Source: Euptelea pleiosperma (taxonomy: Eukaryota > Streptophyta > Magnoliopsida > Ranunculales > Eupteleaceae). Taken from it: a DNA stretch of 64,000 nucleotides. The stretch is taken from contig CM068553.1 of NCBI GenBank assembly GCA_035048495.1, forward strand, positions 6,999,259 to 7,063,258, given 5' to 3'. Of this stretch, positions 1 through 12,700 are shown piece after piece; position 1 is the first letter of the stretch, and each line of letters begins with the position of its first letter. The notes beneath the pieces were generated by a model, which had not been told where the DNA came from, ran no database searches, and saw only the letters and a program-made list of their open reading frames with translations. The position numbers and the translations under genes are program-made.

Positions 1-153
1 GAAACACAGTAATGCATGATGAAACTTCTCCCAAATGGGTGTTTCAGTTTGTTATGTTAGATGTAGTATTGGCACAAAAGAAAGGCTTTTATGCAAGGAT
101 TGATCACTGACCTTATTGATCGTTGTGAATGAACTGTTTCTTTTCATCTACAG

Positions 154-390
154 ATCTTCAGTGTTTCTCCTGCCCGGGATAAGCATCCCTGTATAGTGAT
201 CGGCTTCACAAAAATACAAACAGAAACAAAACTCAAGATGTACTTTGACAATAGAACAGATTCCAAGACATTTTTGCCATTGCATGAGTTACTGAACCTC
301 ATCTACAATAAATCCACGCAAGTCCAGAAATGCAATCCAGCATGGATCAGCACAACTGAAGCACATTCATTTCTGTTCTCTGGTCAATAA
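154..390 (+). CDS. Possible last exon of an upstream plus-strand gene (partial)
   Basis: An open frame follows a good acceptor (pyrimidine-rich stretch ending CTACAG at 148-153) and runs 78 codons to TAA at 388-390. It has no ATG of its own near the start, as expected for an internal or terminal exon whose earlier exons lie left of the window. The peptide is hydrophilic, begins IFSVSPARDKHPCIV and ends HSFLFSGQ. I do not recognise the family. An AATAAA overlaps the stop region at 385-390. It would be convergent with the PIG-U gene, whose stop is at 747. It may equally be a chance frame in the 3' flank. Confidence 0.25.
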   Translation: MFSVSPARDKHPCIVIGFTKIQTETKLKMYFDNRTDSKTFLPLHELLNLIYNKSTQVQKCNPAWISTTEAHSFLFSGQ

Positions 391-746
391 AATAACAAAC
401 TCGTTACATTACCAAAAACTGTGATTAATCTCTCTGATGCTAATAATCCTCTATGCCACACGCCACCGAAGAAGCCATCTGAAGGTTGACCAACAAACAC
501 AACCCCGTGTCAAGTACTGCAGGGGGCTGGATAGACTACTAAGTCATGCAAGTGAGACCTTGACCACAATAAAATTTGCATAAATGGCCAAGATGGCACC
601 CCATTTGCTTGGCATATATTTAGCAGCTTCAAAAAAGTTCACCCCAAGGGCTTTGGTGTTGATGGTTGTTATCCAAAATATTTGGAGAAGCTGTATGATA
701 AATGCTGCCAGAAAGTTGGTTGAAAGTATCCCGCAAATCAGCCATT

Positions 747-3700
747 TCAAGGTTTTGTAGATTTCTTTCTTAGTATCCTGTCGTGGCACAGCATGCCACT
801 CACACTCTCAACCACCAAAATAATCTGCAGAAGAACCCGAGCATGCATGTGAGAAGCATGTAAATACATTAGCTAATAAATGCATAAGCATTATATATCA
901 TGCCTTTCAAGATTTCAGATGTCTACCTCAGTCACTCTTCTGGCCAGTTGACTATGAATAGAATCTCTGTTGTCAAGAGATAAAGACCTCTTAACTCTTT
1001 ACTTTGTGCTCAAGTACGAAATCTCTCATATTTTTTTATTCAGACCAAGAGCTCATCTGATGTGTTAACCTTGAATCTCTGGAACAGAGAATTTTTATCT
1101 ACTCTAGAACTGTGGGCAGATAATTTTTTTGTCAATTTATTTTTATGCTGAGGGTATCTGGGCCTCTTAGAGCCCCCGACTAATCCCACGGGGCACAGGT
1201 GTAGCCCTTCCACACGCACCAGGTACAACCGGGATAAATCCCAGGGGTGGCCCAAGGGGGGGGGGGATTCGGACTCAGAACCTCCGCTTCCTGAGGGCTG
1301 AGGCATGTTTGACTAGGTTTTTTTTCCCCTTGAAATTTATAGTATTCTCTCGCCCAAAATTTCACATCTATTAAACGAGATACTTTCTAGCCTAAGGGCA
1401 TTTGGAAACCTCAGTAATGAGGCCAGCAAGGTCACTACAGGTCCAATCCTTCAGGCTTGTGTTTGGTAGTCACTGGGGCTCACTTTTTCTGTTTTTTCCC
1501 TTAAAATGGGACGAGAGCTGGTTTTCTGAAAAGACTTTGCAACATCGAACCAGTTCTGCCATCCCTCAACTTGGAAGGCACTGGGCTAGGGCCTGAAAAC
1601 GTGAACTTTCCAAACAGACCTTATAAGTAGAGGAGATAAAAAGCCAAGACATTCTGTGCTAGGAATTTCATGACAAAAAGTATTACATCTTTTAAAAATT
1701 ATTGCTGATTTTTTCCCTCACAAATTTCCAAGGTTTTCTGGAGGGTGGAATATGATCTTGAATGGCCTACGGGTTTTAGATGAAATGAGTTATATTCTTT
1801 TTCCTCTCAATGTTTCAAAAATTGTTTTTCTAAGGAAAGGTAAAATGAAGAAGTTGAATTTTTTATATTGAAGCTGTGCTATGCAGATATGGAAGGAGGG
1901 GCAAACACTGTGTGGATACAACATTTACACTTGATTGAAGTATCCAATATGGATACAACACCCATTTTGAAGCATCCAGGTATCGTGGAGTTCTTTATAA
2001 GCATCAGGTAAGAAATAGTTGAAGTGTTGAACTTATAAAAAGGTTTTAGACCTTTATTAGATGAAATTAGTTATATCATTATTTAGAGGAGGTGGTTTCC
2101 ACTAATAGACATTACGTTATGTACCCTGTAGCTTTAGTTTTAGAGCAATTTATACAATATGTACTTTATTGACATCATATGGCCATTCATCGTACTCAAC
2201 GTTCCCTCGTTCTCTTTTCCCTTAAACCTAGTTAATACAGATTAATGAATGAGATTTTTGTTTCCACAGGCTAGATTAAGGAAAACAGTTGCTGGTAGGT
2301 AGGAACTGTTGGTTTTATAATTTATACTGCATTGCAGCTTGCAGCATATACAATTCTTCCTCAACAAGGCAAATGGGATACTAGCCCTATTTAATATATA
2401 TCCTTTTACCGATCAGAAAAAAAAAAAAACAAGGCACTGGGGTACTTGAGCTTAGTGCAGAAGGCCAGAAGCAATAGGTCTTTATCCCTCAATTGAGCTA
2501 AAACCATTAAAAAATAACTATATGAATCAGATATTTAAGTCTCTGTGTCAGCGCAGGCACATGTGGAAATCTCTAAGATCTTTCCATCTGTAAGGCTTTC
2601 TTTGCTTAAACATTTTAAAATTCCATTTCATAACTGTCCCCTAAATGCCTTTGTAAAACATTTTGGGTCTAAAAATATCTTTCACTCAAGATGGGCCGTT
2701 TGGATTGCCGTTTTTACGCCAAAGAAAAATGATATTTTTGCATAAAAAAAACTCTTTAAAAATCTTTTTTGGGCAGCAAAATGGCGATCCAGACAGGTAC
2801 AAAATCTAGAAAACATCGATAATGTGGTTGCAAATAGTATGTCTTTCATTTATAAATTTTGAAAAACAGTAAACGAAGCATACCTGCAAGCAAGCATAAG
2901 CCATAGCAGTTGCAAAGTAGAAGTTTGCATTGCCTGTACCCTGCAAATTTTATCAAATAATATAGATTTGAGAGATTTTTTTTTCCAAGCGGACTTCCAG
3001 AGGTATATATGCCAGCAGGAGAGAGAGAGAGAGAGTACCCTCCATATCCAAAGGTTGTGCATGATAGGGCTAAGGAGAGTAACTCCAACATATCCGCAGA
3101 ATAGGAAGAAAGAGAATTGCATATCTGCATGTCATTACAAGTAGATGTTCAAAGATGTCAACCCACATCAAAATCCACCACGAACTACGAGTGTCCAACT
3201 GAAGCTTTACCTGCTAGTTCATTAATAAACCAACCCAATAGAGCCAAGTATAGAGCTGAGTCTCCAACCTCCATTTTGAATAGGAGAAAAATGAGGGAAA
3301 AGGGTTAGATCCACATTTATTTACATGAATCCAGTAATAGAAACAATAAAAGAAGAGCAGATCCCTAACAAGTTTCTCTTTCTAATGTCTTGTTCAGGTG
3401 GATTCACCTATGATCCCGGATACAGATACAGATATAGATACAGATACAGATACAGATACGGATATGCATACAGAGAAGTGAGGATAGGACTCGACATTTC
3501 CCAAAATCAGGCACACATATTTGGATACGGGTATTCTACCCAGTTCCTGAAATCCATGGCATGGATACTTTCACATATAATGTTGTAAAGTTTACACACA
3601 TAGATACACAAAGGTGTGCGTGTAAACATACAATAAAAAAGTGTGATAATCAAATAAGTGCTATAAAATATTTTATTTTATATTACTCATAAAATTTATA

Positions 3701-6700
3701 TTGCTGGAATATTGATTTGATAAAAAAGTGGATCTGGCTAGTGGCGAGTACTCCTTACAGGAACACTCGACTAAAGCCATTCCAAAGGATGGTAGCCGAT
3801 TAGCACTCACAAGAAGGCACTGACTGGATGATACCAGGATTGGCGGTACCAGGTAGAGTCCAGGATAAGATAACGGGGGGTTCAAGCAGGAGTTTCCTAT
3901 CCCGATCAAGGGAACCTTTTCCCTTGTACTTTCTTTAGTTGGGTTTTGGAACAAACTAATGTTAATGTTAACGTACTATTTTTTTGTGAATTTGTTATAA
4001 ATAAATACTTGAAGTAACCTACCTGTATCCTAGCCATCGTATCCATGTCTTATCCTGTGGATACTGGTACTTTGGTCAAATACAGGTATCCCCTATCACA
4101 GGGATTCACTAGAAAGCTGCAATAGTAGGACCAGTTTAGGAAGTACAAATTTCACCGGATTAATAGGATGCATCAAATTGTGCCGGTAGCAGTTCTTAAT
4201 TTATCAAGTTTTAAAGACGAAACATGCATTTTCTGATATATGAAAGAGACATATATGGACTGGGCAAAGTCACAAAGGAAAGTACAATTTGACTTCCCAT
4301 ACTGGAAAAGAATCTTGGCTTGCCAACAAGCTGAGTAGTCATGCAAATCATGGACCAATTTACAGAACAAATTACATTGTTTTACGGGAAATCACATATA
4401 TTCAAACAGTATGTGCAGCAAATGAATGGTGAACTCAGTAACAATATATATCTTAGACACTTAACATAACTTTTACTTGGATAAAGAGAGGCTAATATAT
4501 GATGCGTTATGTTGTCAAGAAACAAGTGATGAACTTCAATCTTGTGAAACTAGAACTTTTGCGCGAAGATAAACAGAGGAAACTTACCGAAGGATAAGAT
4601 TTAAGCATTGAAGAGATTGCAACGTACACAAAGGCAAGAAAGCACGGCCGGTGGTTCAGACGTATGGCTAACGGCAATATCATGAATAGAATATTCACAT
4701 GGAAAACTATTAGAAAGAAATCTCTGAAAAAATCGAAAACTTCTGCAAAGAAGTACCTGCATTTGATTACCCCACGGATAAGCACATAAGTGGAACAGTT
4801 GGAATCATGGACTAAATTAAATAATATCCATACAATACAAGGTTTACTTTCACCGCACCATAAGACACCAATATTCGGGGACAGATCTTTGACAGTGAGA
4901 ATAAATCCATGTGTTCTGCAAGAGCAAGCGACAAGCAAACAAAATGAGCTAGATATGATTAAATTACTAATTTATGTATGTAACTTCCTAAAGGTAATCA
5001 TCTCAGTCAACAAGAAGAATTAGTCCTTTATTCAAGATCCATTGGAAAGATGAAACAGTGAAACATCAAAATCAGCACAAAAAATTGTGATCACTGCTAA
5101 TATACATACAATCGAATAAAAGGAAAATGTATTCAAAAGATAACAAATGAGATGTGATTGCAATGTGGAGACATTGGTGCAATAATGCACAACAAAACAA
5201 ATGGGTGAATCACACCAATGAGCTCAAAAAGCGATGAAAAAACATGCATGAAGTAAGCTTTATCCTCGAGTTCAATGTGAATGAGTTGAATCGGTGATGA
5301 TATGCATTATTTGAAGTTTTGTACAGTTTGAAACAAGAAGTGAAGCACACCTTCGAGCACTAGGAGTGTTATGCAAAATGGTGACAGATCAAGCGATGAC
5401 TAAGGCAAATTTTGAGCATACAATTGAGCATGTGGACCTCCAGACCTAATCAAAAAACAAAAGCTGATGTACTTTTACTTCTCAGTTCTCACAGATGCAG
5501 CATATGCTATTAATGCAATTTTTGAAGGAGATGAAATCATTGAAATCTTAAGCGCGTGAACATATATAGTAACTGCATGTGTTTTTCCTATGGCTGAATG
5601 CTAGTTGAAGCACAACAAGGATGATTGGGGTTGTGGGCTGCATGGGAACAGCATGTCCAAATATTGCAAAAGGGTCGGGCTCAAGGGACCCCCATTTCTG
5701 ACCTCCATCTTGGCGTACCCACATAGAAGATGAATCAATGGCTGATTTTTGGTGAGGATGATCTCTATGGTGAGGAGATCATCCTCACAAAAATTCAAAT
5801 CATTCTGATATTCATAGACTGGTTTAGAAGCTGAAGCATTATGGACCGTCGACTTTTACAGTGTAACTTTAAAACCACATTTGATGGGGTTAGAAATTTC
5901 AGAATGGGCTGATTTTTTGTTGGGGTGATCTATATGGTGAGGTTATCATCCCCACCAAAAATCAGCCATCGATTCATCTTCTACGTGGGTACGCCAAGAT
6001 GGGGGTCAGAACTGGGGGTCCCTTGAGCCTGACCCATTGCAAAAAGATGAAGTTTTCATAGATCCAAGAGAAATGTATCGTAGAAAAGAATTCGAATAGC
6101 AGTTCAACCTCCGTGAAGAATAATCACCATTAGCCTTCAATGATCTTAATTATTTAAGGATATCATTCATAACTCCATTAAAAAAATGTATACAGTCCTA
6201 GGAACAATCACACAACCAAACCCCGAAACAAATGTATATCCAGCAACTCTTTGGAATGTGCCTACAGCAGTGATAACTTTGATGGAAGGCACTATGACTA
6301 TACTGCAGACAACAAATGATGCTAGATAAACCCTACCTTTTAAACATTTCCCACAGGCCACCATACTGTTTAAGGGAGATGCTACATAGAACTAACACAT
6401 AAAGCGACCAGATAGATGCCCACAATATGAAATACATGACCAGCCTCCATGAGAAAAGGTGAACTGGGACCACCAGGTTATTTCCATTTGAACTGGAATT
6501 TCTTTGCAGGAACAATTTCCTTGGAGGAGCATCTGGACCATATCCTAATAGAAGGATCACCTGGAAAGAAATCAAACCAAAATCCCCAAACCAAGAGAGA
6601 TTGGTAAATGAGGGAGAACTGAAAACGAAAAAAGAAAAAAACACAATAACCATATCTTTTACTTGTGATCTTCACTCCCTATCTTATATAAAGAGACTTC

Positions 6701-9700
6701 GGACATTCAAACAAACAACAGAAGAAGAGAATGCATACTGGTATGATTAAGATAGCAGGATAAAGAGACAAATGCATCGCAGCAACCCATCCAAAAGCTG
6801 CCAAAGGAGCTAAACCTGTATTACATCACGAACATAAATATTCAATGTCAAATACACATGTATCATAGACAACACTTCAAATAAACGTTTAGTCTGTCCA
6901 AAGTCAATTGTTTCCAAAAGAGCGTAACAGTGTGTCATCTGTCTTAATAGCATGCATAATGTGGAAAAGAAATATCACCAAAAGGCCATTCCAGGAAAGA
7001 CTTCTCCCATTCCCAATAAAAGAAAATGCGTAAGCATCTCAGCTTGCAAAACTTCAGACAGTAACATACATCAAGTTCGTAAAAAATATCAAGAACTCTG
7101 TAAATTAATAAACATGAGTCCATAATAATAAACCTAGAGTTAGTTGGAAACCAACTGTATGGAGCATATTCTGCACAAAACGTAGCATGTGCTGGCATTT
7201 TGGACACATAACATATTCTGGGCCCTCTTCTGTGTAAAATAATTTAGGGTTTTGAGATGGGAAGAGAAAAGAGATGAATAGAGAGAGAGAGAGAGAGAAG
7301 AGGAAGTCGAACTAGTGTCTTGAACTTTCACTAGTTGACCCTCCCAATAATAATATATGCAAACGTTGTAATAAAGGTAAAAGTACAGAAATACCCGTGT
7401 TAATTTTAAAGGTAACGGTGTAATAATGTTAGAAGGTTGACATTTAAGAAAAGAGAACATTTATATAAAGGGGGCGGTGAATAGTGAATTTTCTTGACTT
7501 CGAATTTAAATTGAAGAAGTAATTCTTTTCTTATTTTCCCTCTTAGCATAGCTTGTTTAAGCACTGGAATTGAGATTTCTTATTGTTTACTTGCTCTATT
7601 CTTATTATTTGTATTTTCCCTTGTTGATTGTAGTTTAGGGTTAATTTCAAAACCCTATATTACATTAAGTGGTATCAAAGCCAAGCTTTCTAGACTAGGT
7701 TTTGTGAGTACTGTAATTCTATGGCTGTTAGAAGAACACAAGGGTATGGGTTTGTATGGAGGATTGTATGAATCCTTGGCATGATGCCTGTGATGAGGAA
7801 ATCGAAGATCTAATGAAGCAAGTAATTTAATTAATGCAGTGACTTGACCGCTACAAGCTTCGGGATCGTGATGAGCATTGTCACCTCTACAAAGATGATG
7901 TAGGTGAAGACTACAACACTTTTCATAACGGTGCACCATGGGACGAGCCGGATGAAGGGGTGATTAATCCTACGACTACTAGGGCTGCATATCAACATGT
8001 GGAAAAGCAATGGGCCTTCAATATGAAGGTAGAAATACATGATTTTAGAGGGAGACAGGAACCCGAAGAGTTTATAGATTGGCTGAATATGGTGGAGTGA
8101 ATTTTTTATTACAAAGATGTGCCAGAGGGTCGACTGCATTCCCGGAGATGGCTAGGAGACGTGTCTTCCCATCAGTTAAGATTTGGGGCTCTAGGGCGCC
8201 GTCGAAAGTGGCTTTTTTTGTGTGGTGCGCCTCTTTGGAAAAGATTCTTACTATGGATAATCTCATCAAAAGAAAGTTGGTGATGGCGAACTTTTGTGTG
8301 ATGTGCAAAGAAGAGGGGGAGTCTGTCAATCACCTTCTCCTTCATTGTAGGTTAGCTCGGGAAGTGTGGGGTTTGTTCTTTGGTCTCTTTGGTATCCATT
8401 GGGTTATACATGCTTCTGTTAGTCTGACTATAGGTTGTTGAACTTCCCGTTGATTTCATCCTTGTGGGCGGAGATTATGGAGACTCTTACCCTTTGCGGT
8501 TTGGTGGGGCTTATGGAACGAGAGGAACAGAAGGATCTTTCAAGGCAAAGAGGCGTCCTCCCTCCACCTTGTCATTTGTATCAAGGCCTACTTATTTCAT
8601 TGGTCCAAGCTGTTTCAGGAATGTAAAGGCTTGGCCTTTGAGGATTTGGTCTTTAGATGGGATACTATCATGAGTAGGAACAACTAGCTTTTTACTGGCT
8701 TTGCTTTCTTCGCAGGCTTTCTCGGCCTCCTTTGTATCTTGTCTTCGCTCTTTTAATATATTGCTTTACCCTATCAAAAAAAAAAAAAAGATGTGCCAGA
8801 TGACAAATAGGTGAAGATCACGGTCATCAAATTAAAGAAGTATGCATTGGCTTGGTGGGAATCTCCAAAAGCACGATGCGAGTGTATGGGTAAACCTAAC
8901 CTTGGGATGGCAAAATTCTTGTGGAGAATTATTTACAAAATTCGTACCATAAGAAGCACAACCTCCACCAAGGGGATCGAACCATTAACCACTTGATCAC
9001 TCGTAGTGATGTAACAGAGCGGGAGAAACAGACTATAGCACGGTATGTTGGTGGGCTGCGAAGCACCCTTCAAGATGTAATTGTGCGACAACCATATTGG
9101 TCATTAGATGATGCTTATAATCTAGCTATCAAAGTGTAGAAACAGCGAAAAGGGCAACCAACACGCTGGTCTGCAAATCTGGATAGTAAATCTCGTGTTT
9201 CTAGTAATGTGGCTAACTGAGGGAGCAGAAATCGTATTCAACATGCTAGGACAGCAGCTGCTTCATCAAATTCAAGCCAATAAGCAAAGCATGGTGATGG
9301 TGTTGATCCTAGTCATTCGAACAACCAAGGGGGTAGAAGTTTAAATGTTTAAGTGTCTTAGTGTTGGACACTTGTCAGCCCAATATCCAAAACATGTCCA
9401 TCTTTCGACTGAAGTGGCAGCAGAAGAACCTTAAGTAGACAACCAACAAGAACCTGTTTATGATGAGGAACCAATTGACGAAGAAGAGGAAATTACATTG
9501 AATGACCATGGCAAAGCTTTAGTGATCACGCAAAGCATGATATCTCCGTGAGCTGAGGAAGAAGACCGGTTAAGCAAAAATATTTTTCACACTCGGTGTA
9601 CTTCACATGGAAAAATCTGAAATCTTATTATTGATGGAGGGAGCTGCAAGAATATCGTATCATAAGAGATAGTAAACAAGCTGAATTTGAAGACCAAAAC

Positions 9701-12700
9701 CCATTCGAAGCCATACAAGATTGCATGGTTTAAAAAGGGTAATGAGGTAACAATTTCTAAACTTGTTTGGTTTCTTTCTCGATTGGAAAACACTATAAAG
9801 AAAGCATATCGTGTGATGCAGTTCCTATGGATGCATGTCACTTGTTGTTGGGTAGACCATGGCAATATGATAAGCATACTATCCATGATGGGCAAAAGAA
9901 TACTCATTCCTTTAACCATGAGGATGTGAAAGTAATCTTAGGTCCATCAAAGAATGAAAGAACACCTATGTCTGATAAAGGAGGTGTAAAATTCCTTTCC
10001 ATGGCTGAATTTTTTTAAAGAATCGGATGAAAGTGTAGTTTATATGTTGGTTGTAAAAGAAGAAGTTGAGCCTAGTTTGATTCTACCTTAGTTAGAGCCT
10101 TTGATGAAGGAGTATGCTGATTCTATCTTGGAAGAACTCCCGCATAGATTACCTCCATGAGAGATATACAACATCACATTGACCTCATCTAGGGATCCAA
10201 TTTACCAAGCAAGGCAGCTTCTCATATGAGTCCAAAAGAGCATGAGGAATTACCGAGGGAAGTTATTGAACTGCTACAAAAGGGGATCATTCGAGAAACC
10301 ATGAGCCCATGTGTTGTCTAGTGTTGTTGAATCCTAAAAAGGATAATTCATGCATATGTGTATTGATAGTTGAGCTATAAATAAAATTACAATCAAATAT
10401 TGATTTCTCATACCTCAACTAGATGATATGCTAGACATGTTAACTGGTTCAAAGGTATTTTCGAAGATTGATTTGTGGAGTGGTCATCATCAAATTTGTT
10501 GGAGTTTATATATTACACCCACGTGGGTGTAATAAGTGGGCTGCGTCCCACTTCCCACGTGGGTAGTTCCTTTTGTTTTATTAGTTGTGGGAGTTAAGTA
10601 GGCCCACCACTCAACTCCACACGGTTTTGCCTTTTAGGGTTTTTCCCCTTATGTATGTATGTATATATATATGTTATATATATATACATGTGAATGAGAG
10701 AGATTGATTAACTATTCAACCTCTCCTCTTTCCCACTCCTTCTCTCTCTAACCCTAATCTCTTTCTCCACCTTCTTCTGCCTCCATTACTATTTCTCTTC
10801 TTTTCTCTCTATTCTTTCTTACTAGTAACAACCTAAATCACAACAAAATTCACATAAAGCCTAGAAACAAATGGAAGATAGCCTTTAAAACACTATGAGT
10901 GGTTTGTTATGCCACTCGGGTTGATAAACGCACCTAGTACATTCATGCGTATGATGAATCAAGTGCTTAGACCACATTTTAATGTCCATTATAAAATTTA
11001 GGGAATTTTTGACATACCCCCCATGATATCCCCCCGCCCCCCCCCCCCCCCCAATGGAAGATTGCCTTTAAAACACTATGAGTGGTTTGTTATGCCACTC
11101 GGGTTGATAAACGCACCTAGTACATTCACGCGTATGATGAATCAAGTGCTTAGACCGCATTTTAATGTCCATTATAAAATTTAGGGAATTTTTTACATAC
11201 CCCCCATGATATCCAAATCCCCCCCCCCCCCCCCCCCCCCAAGACCGTCGTTGACTAACAACTTTTTTTCGAAAAGGACAAAACTATCCCTTCTTCTAGT
11301 TTAGAAAAAAAAAAATGTAGGTTTAGGAAAAAAAAAACCAACTCCTAATTAAACAGCTATGGTGGGCGGCTGGCAATGAGATTCCAGTGAGTTGGCCACA
11401 TCACCGGCGACCAGCCTACCGGAGTCTCATGGCCGGCCGTCCACCACTTCGCCGATTAAGTTAACTCCAAAATCTCAACCCATGACCTCCCACAAGGGGA
11501 GGGTGCACATCTACCACTAGATCAAGCGGGCTGTGTTGCATCTAATGCTTTTTTTTTTTTTCAATTTTATTTGACAGAAGTGAAAGGTCATATAAAGTGA
11601 AACAAACTTCTTATTCATTGAAACACCTTCATACAACATTGAGAACTGTTACACGTTAGGATATCACTCTATCCCAAACCTTGAGCTTCCACTGAAGCAA
11701 TGTAATCATGTCTCCTAATCAATTACAGATAAGAAGATCAATGGAAAGCTCGAGAGAACAACAAGAAATAACTTAAAAACAAAAAAAAATTGACTTCTTG
11801 AGGGATAAGTTACCATCGGATGGATTGGTAGAGTACAAGAGACGGCAGCACTGAAGTGGCAAAGAAATGAAGCAATGAGAGACCGAGAAGTTGGTCGGTC
11901 TGTTCTACAGCATTGTTGCTTAAAGCTGTGTTCAAGACTACCACGGAAATGGAGAGAATAGTTGAGAAGCTTAGATTTTCTACTTTGTCTCTAATCTTCA
12001 CTAGTAACGACGAGAAGTTGAGATAGAGATTGTAGGAAAAGGTGAAAAGAGTAGAAAAGAAGGGAGGGTCAGTTCTGAGCTTTTTTTTATCACATGTTTC
12101 CTACCGGAGTAGTGGACAGCCGGCCATGAGACTCCGGTAGGTTGGTCGCCGGTGATGGGTGGCCAATTCACCGGAATCACATTACCAGCCGCCCACCACA
12201 TCCTTTAGATTTGGGGTTGGGTTTTTTCCCAAACCTACATTTTTTTGTTCTAAACTTGAAAGGGGCAGTTTTGTCTTTTTGAAAAAAAGTTTTTAGTCAA
12301 TGACGGTCTTGGATGGTAGACCGGGTCATAGGGGGGTATGACAGCTTTCTCAAAGTGTAGGGGGGTATGTCAAATTTCGAAGATATCATGGGGGGGTATG
12401 TCAAAAATTCCCTAAAATTTATGGATAGATTTTTATTGGCCAGAAACTAAAAAGTATGTTCTATATAAGTATACAGAAAACAGTATATACTAGAGGTTTC
12501 AAATATTGCATCCTATGCCTTAAATCCAAGTCCACCATACGTGTTGCACACGTGGATAGATCCCAGAACATGAAAAATTGAGTATCAATAAAGATGCTAC
12601 TGTCAAAAGAAGTACAGTACGACAGCCATTTCCAAAGGAAGACATTACATTCCTCGTTAGGATACAAACAAGCATTAGAATGATGTTGGAAAGATATAGA

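Larger units (their letters stand above)
7367..12455 (+). mobile_element. Decayed Ty3/Gypsy retrotransposon, 3'-truncated, in PIG-U intron 6
   Basis: Order: possible 5' LTR 7367-7664 (TGTAAT...ATTACA, TATAAA near 7462), primer-binding site resembling initiator-Met tRNA (TGGTATCAAAGCC, 7670-7682), gag ([15 protein letters not shown] near 8040-8095, continuing after a LINE insertion as [11 protein letters not shown]), a degenerate zinc knuckle near 9345, protease ([10 protein letters not shown] near 9640 and [10 protein letters not shown] near 9846), then reverse transcriptase ([13 protein letters not shown] to 10496; [18 protein letters not shown] from about 10897). Many stops and shifts make it inactive. 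No 3' LTR, RNase H or integrase was found; recognisable sequence ends near 12455. It lies antisense to PIG-U. Confidence 0.85.

Noticed and set aside
544..789. 81-aa minus-strand frame with two hydrophobic stretches
   Set aside because: It overlaps PIG-U exon 14 (824-747) in a different frame; the true reading is [16 protein letters not shown] with a stop at 747.
3325..3588. YR-repeat protein
   Set aside because: Pure translation of the GATACA microsatellite in a PIG-U intron.
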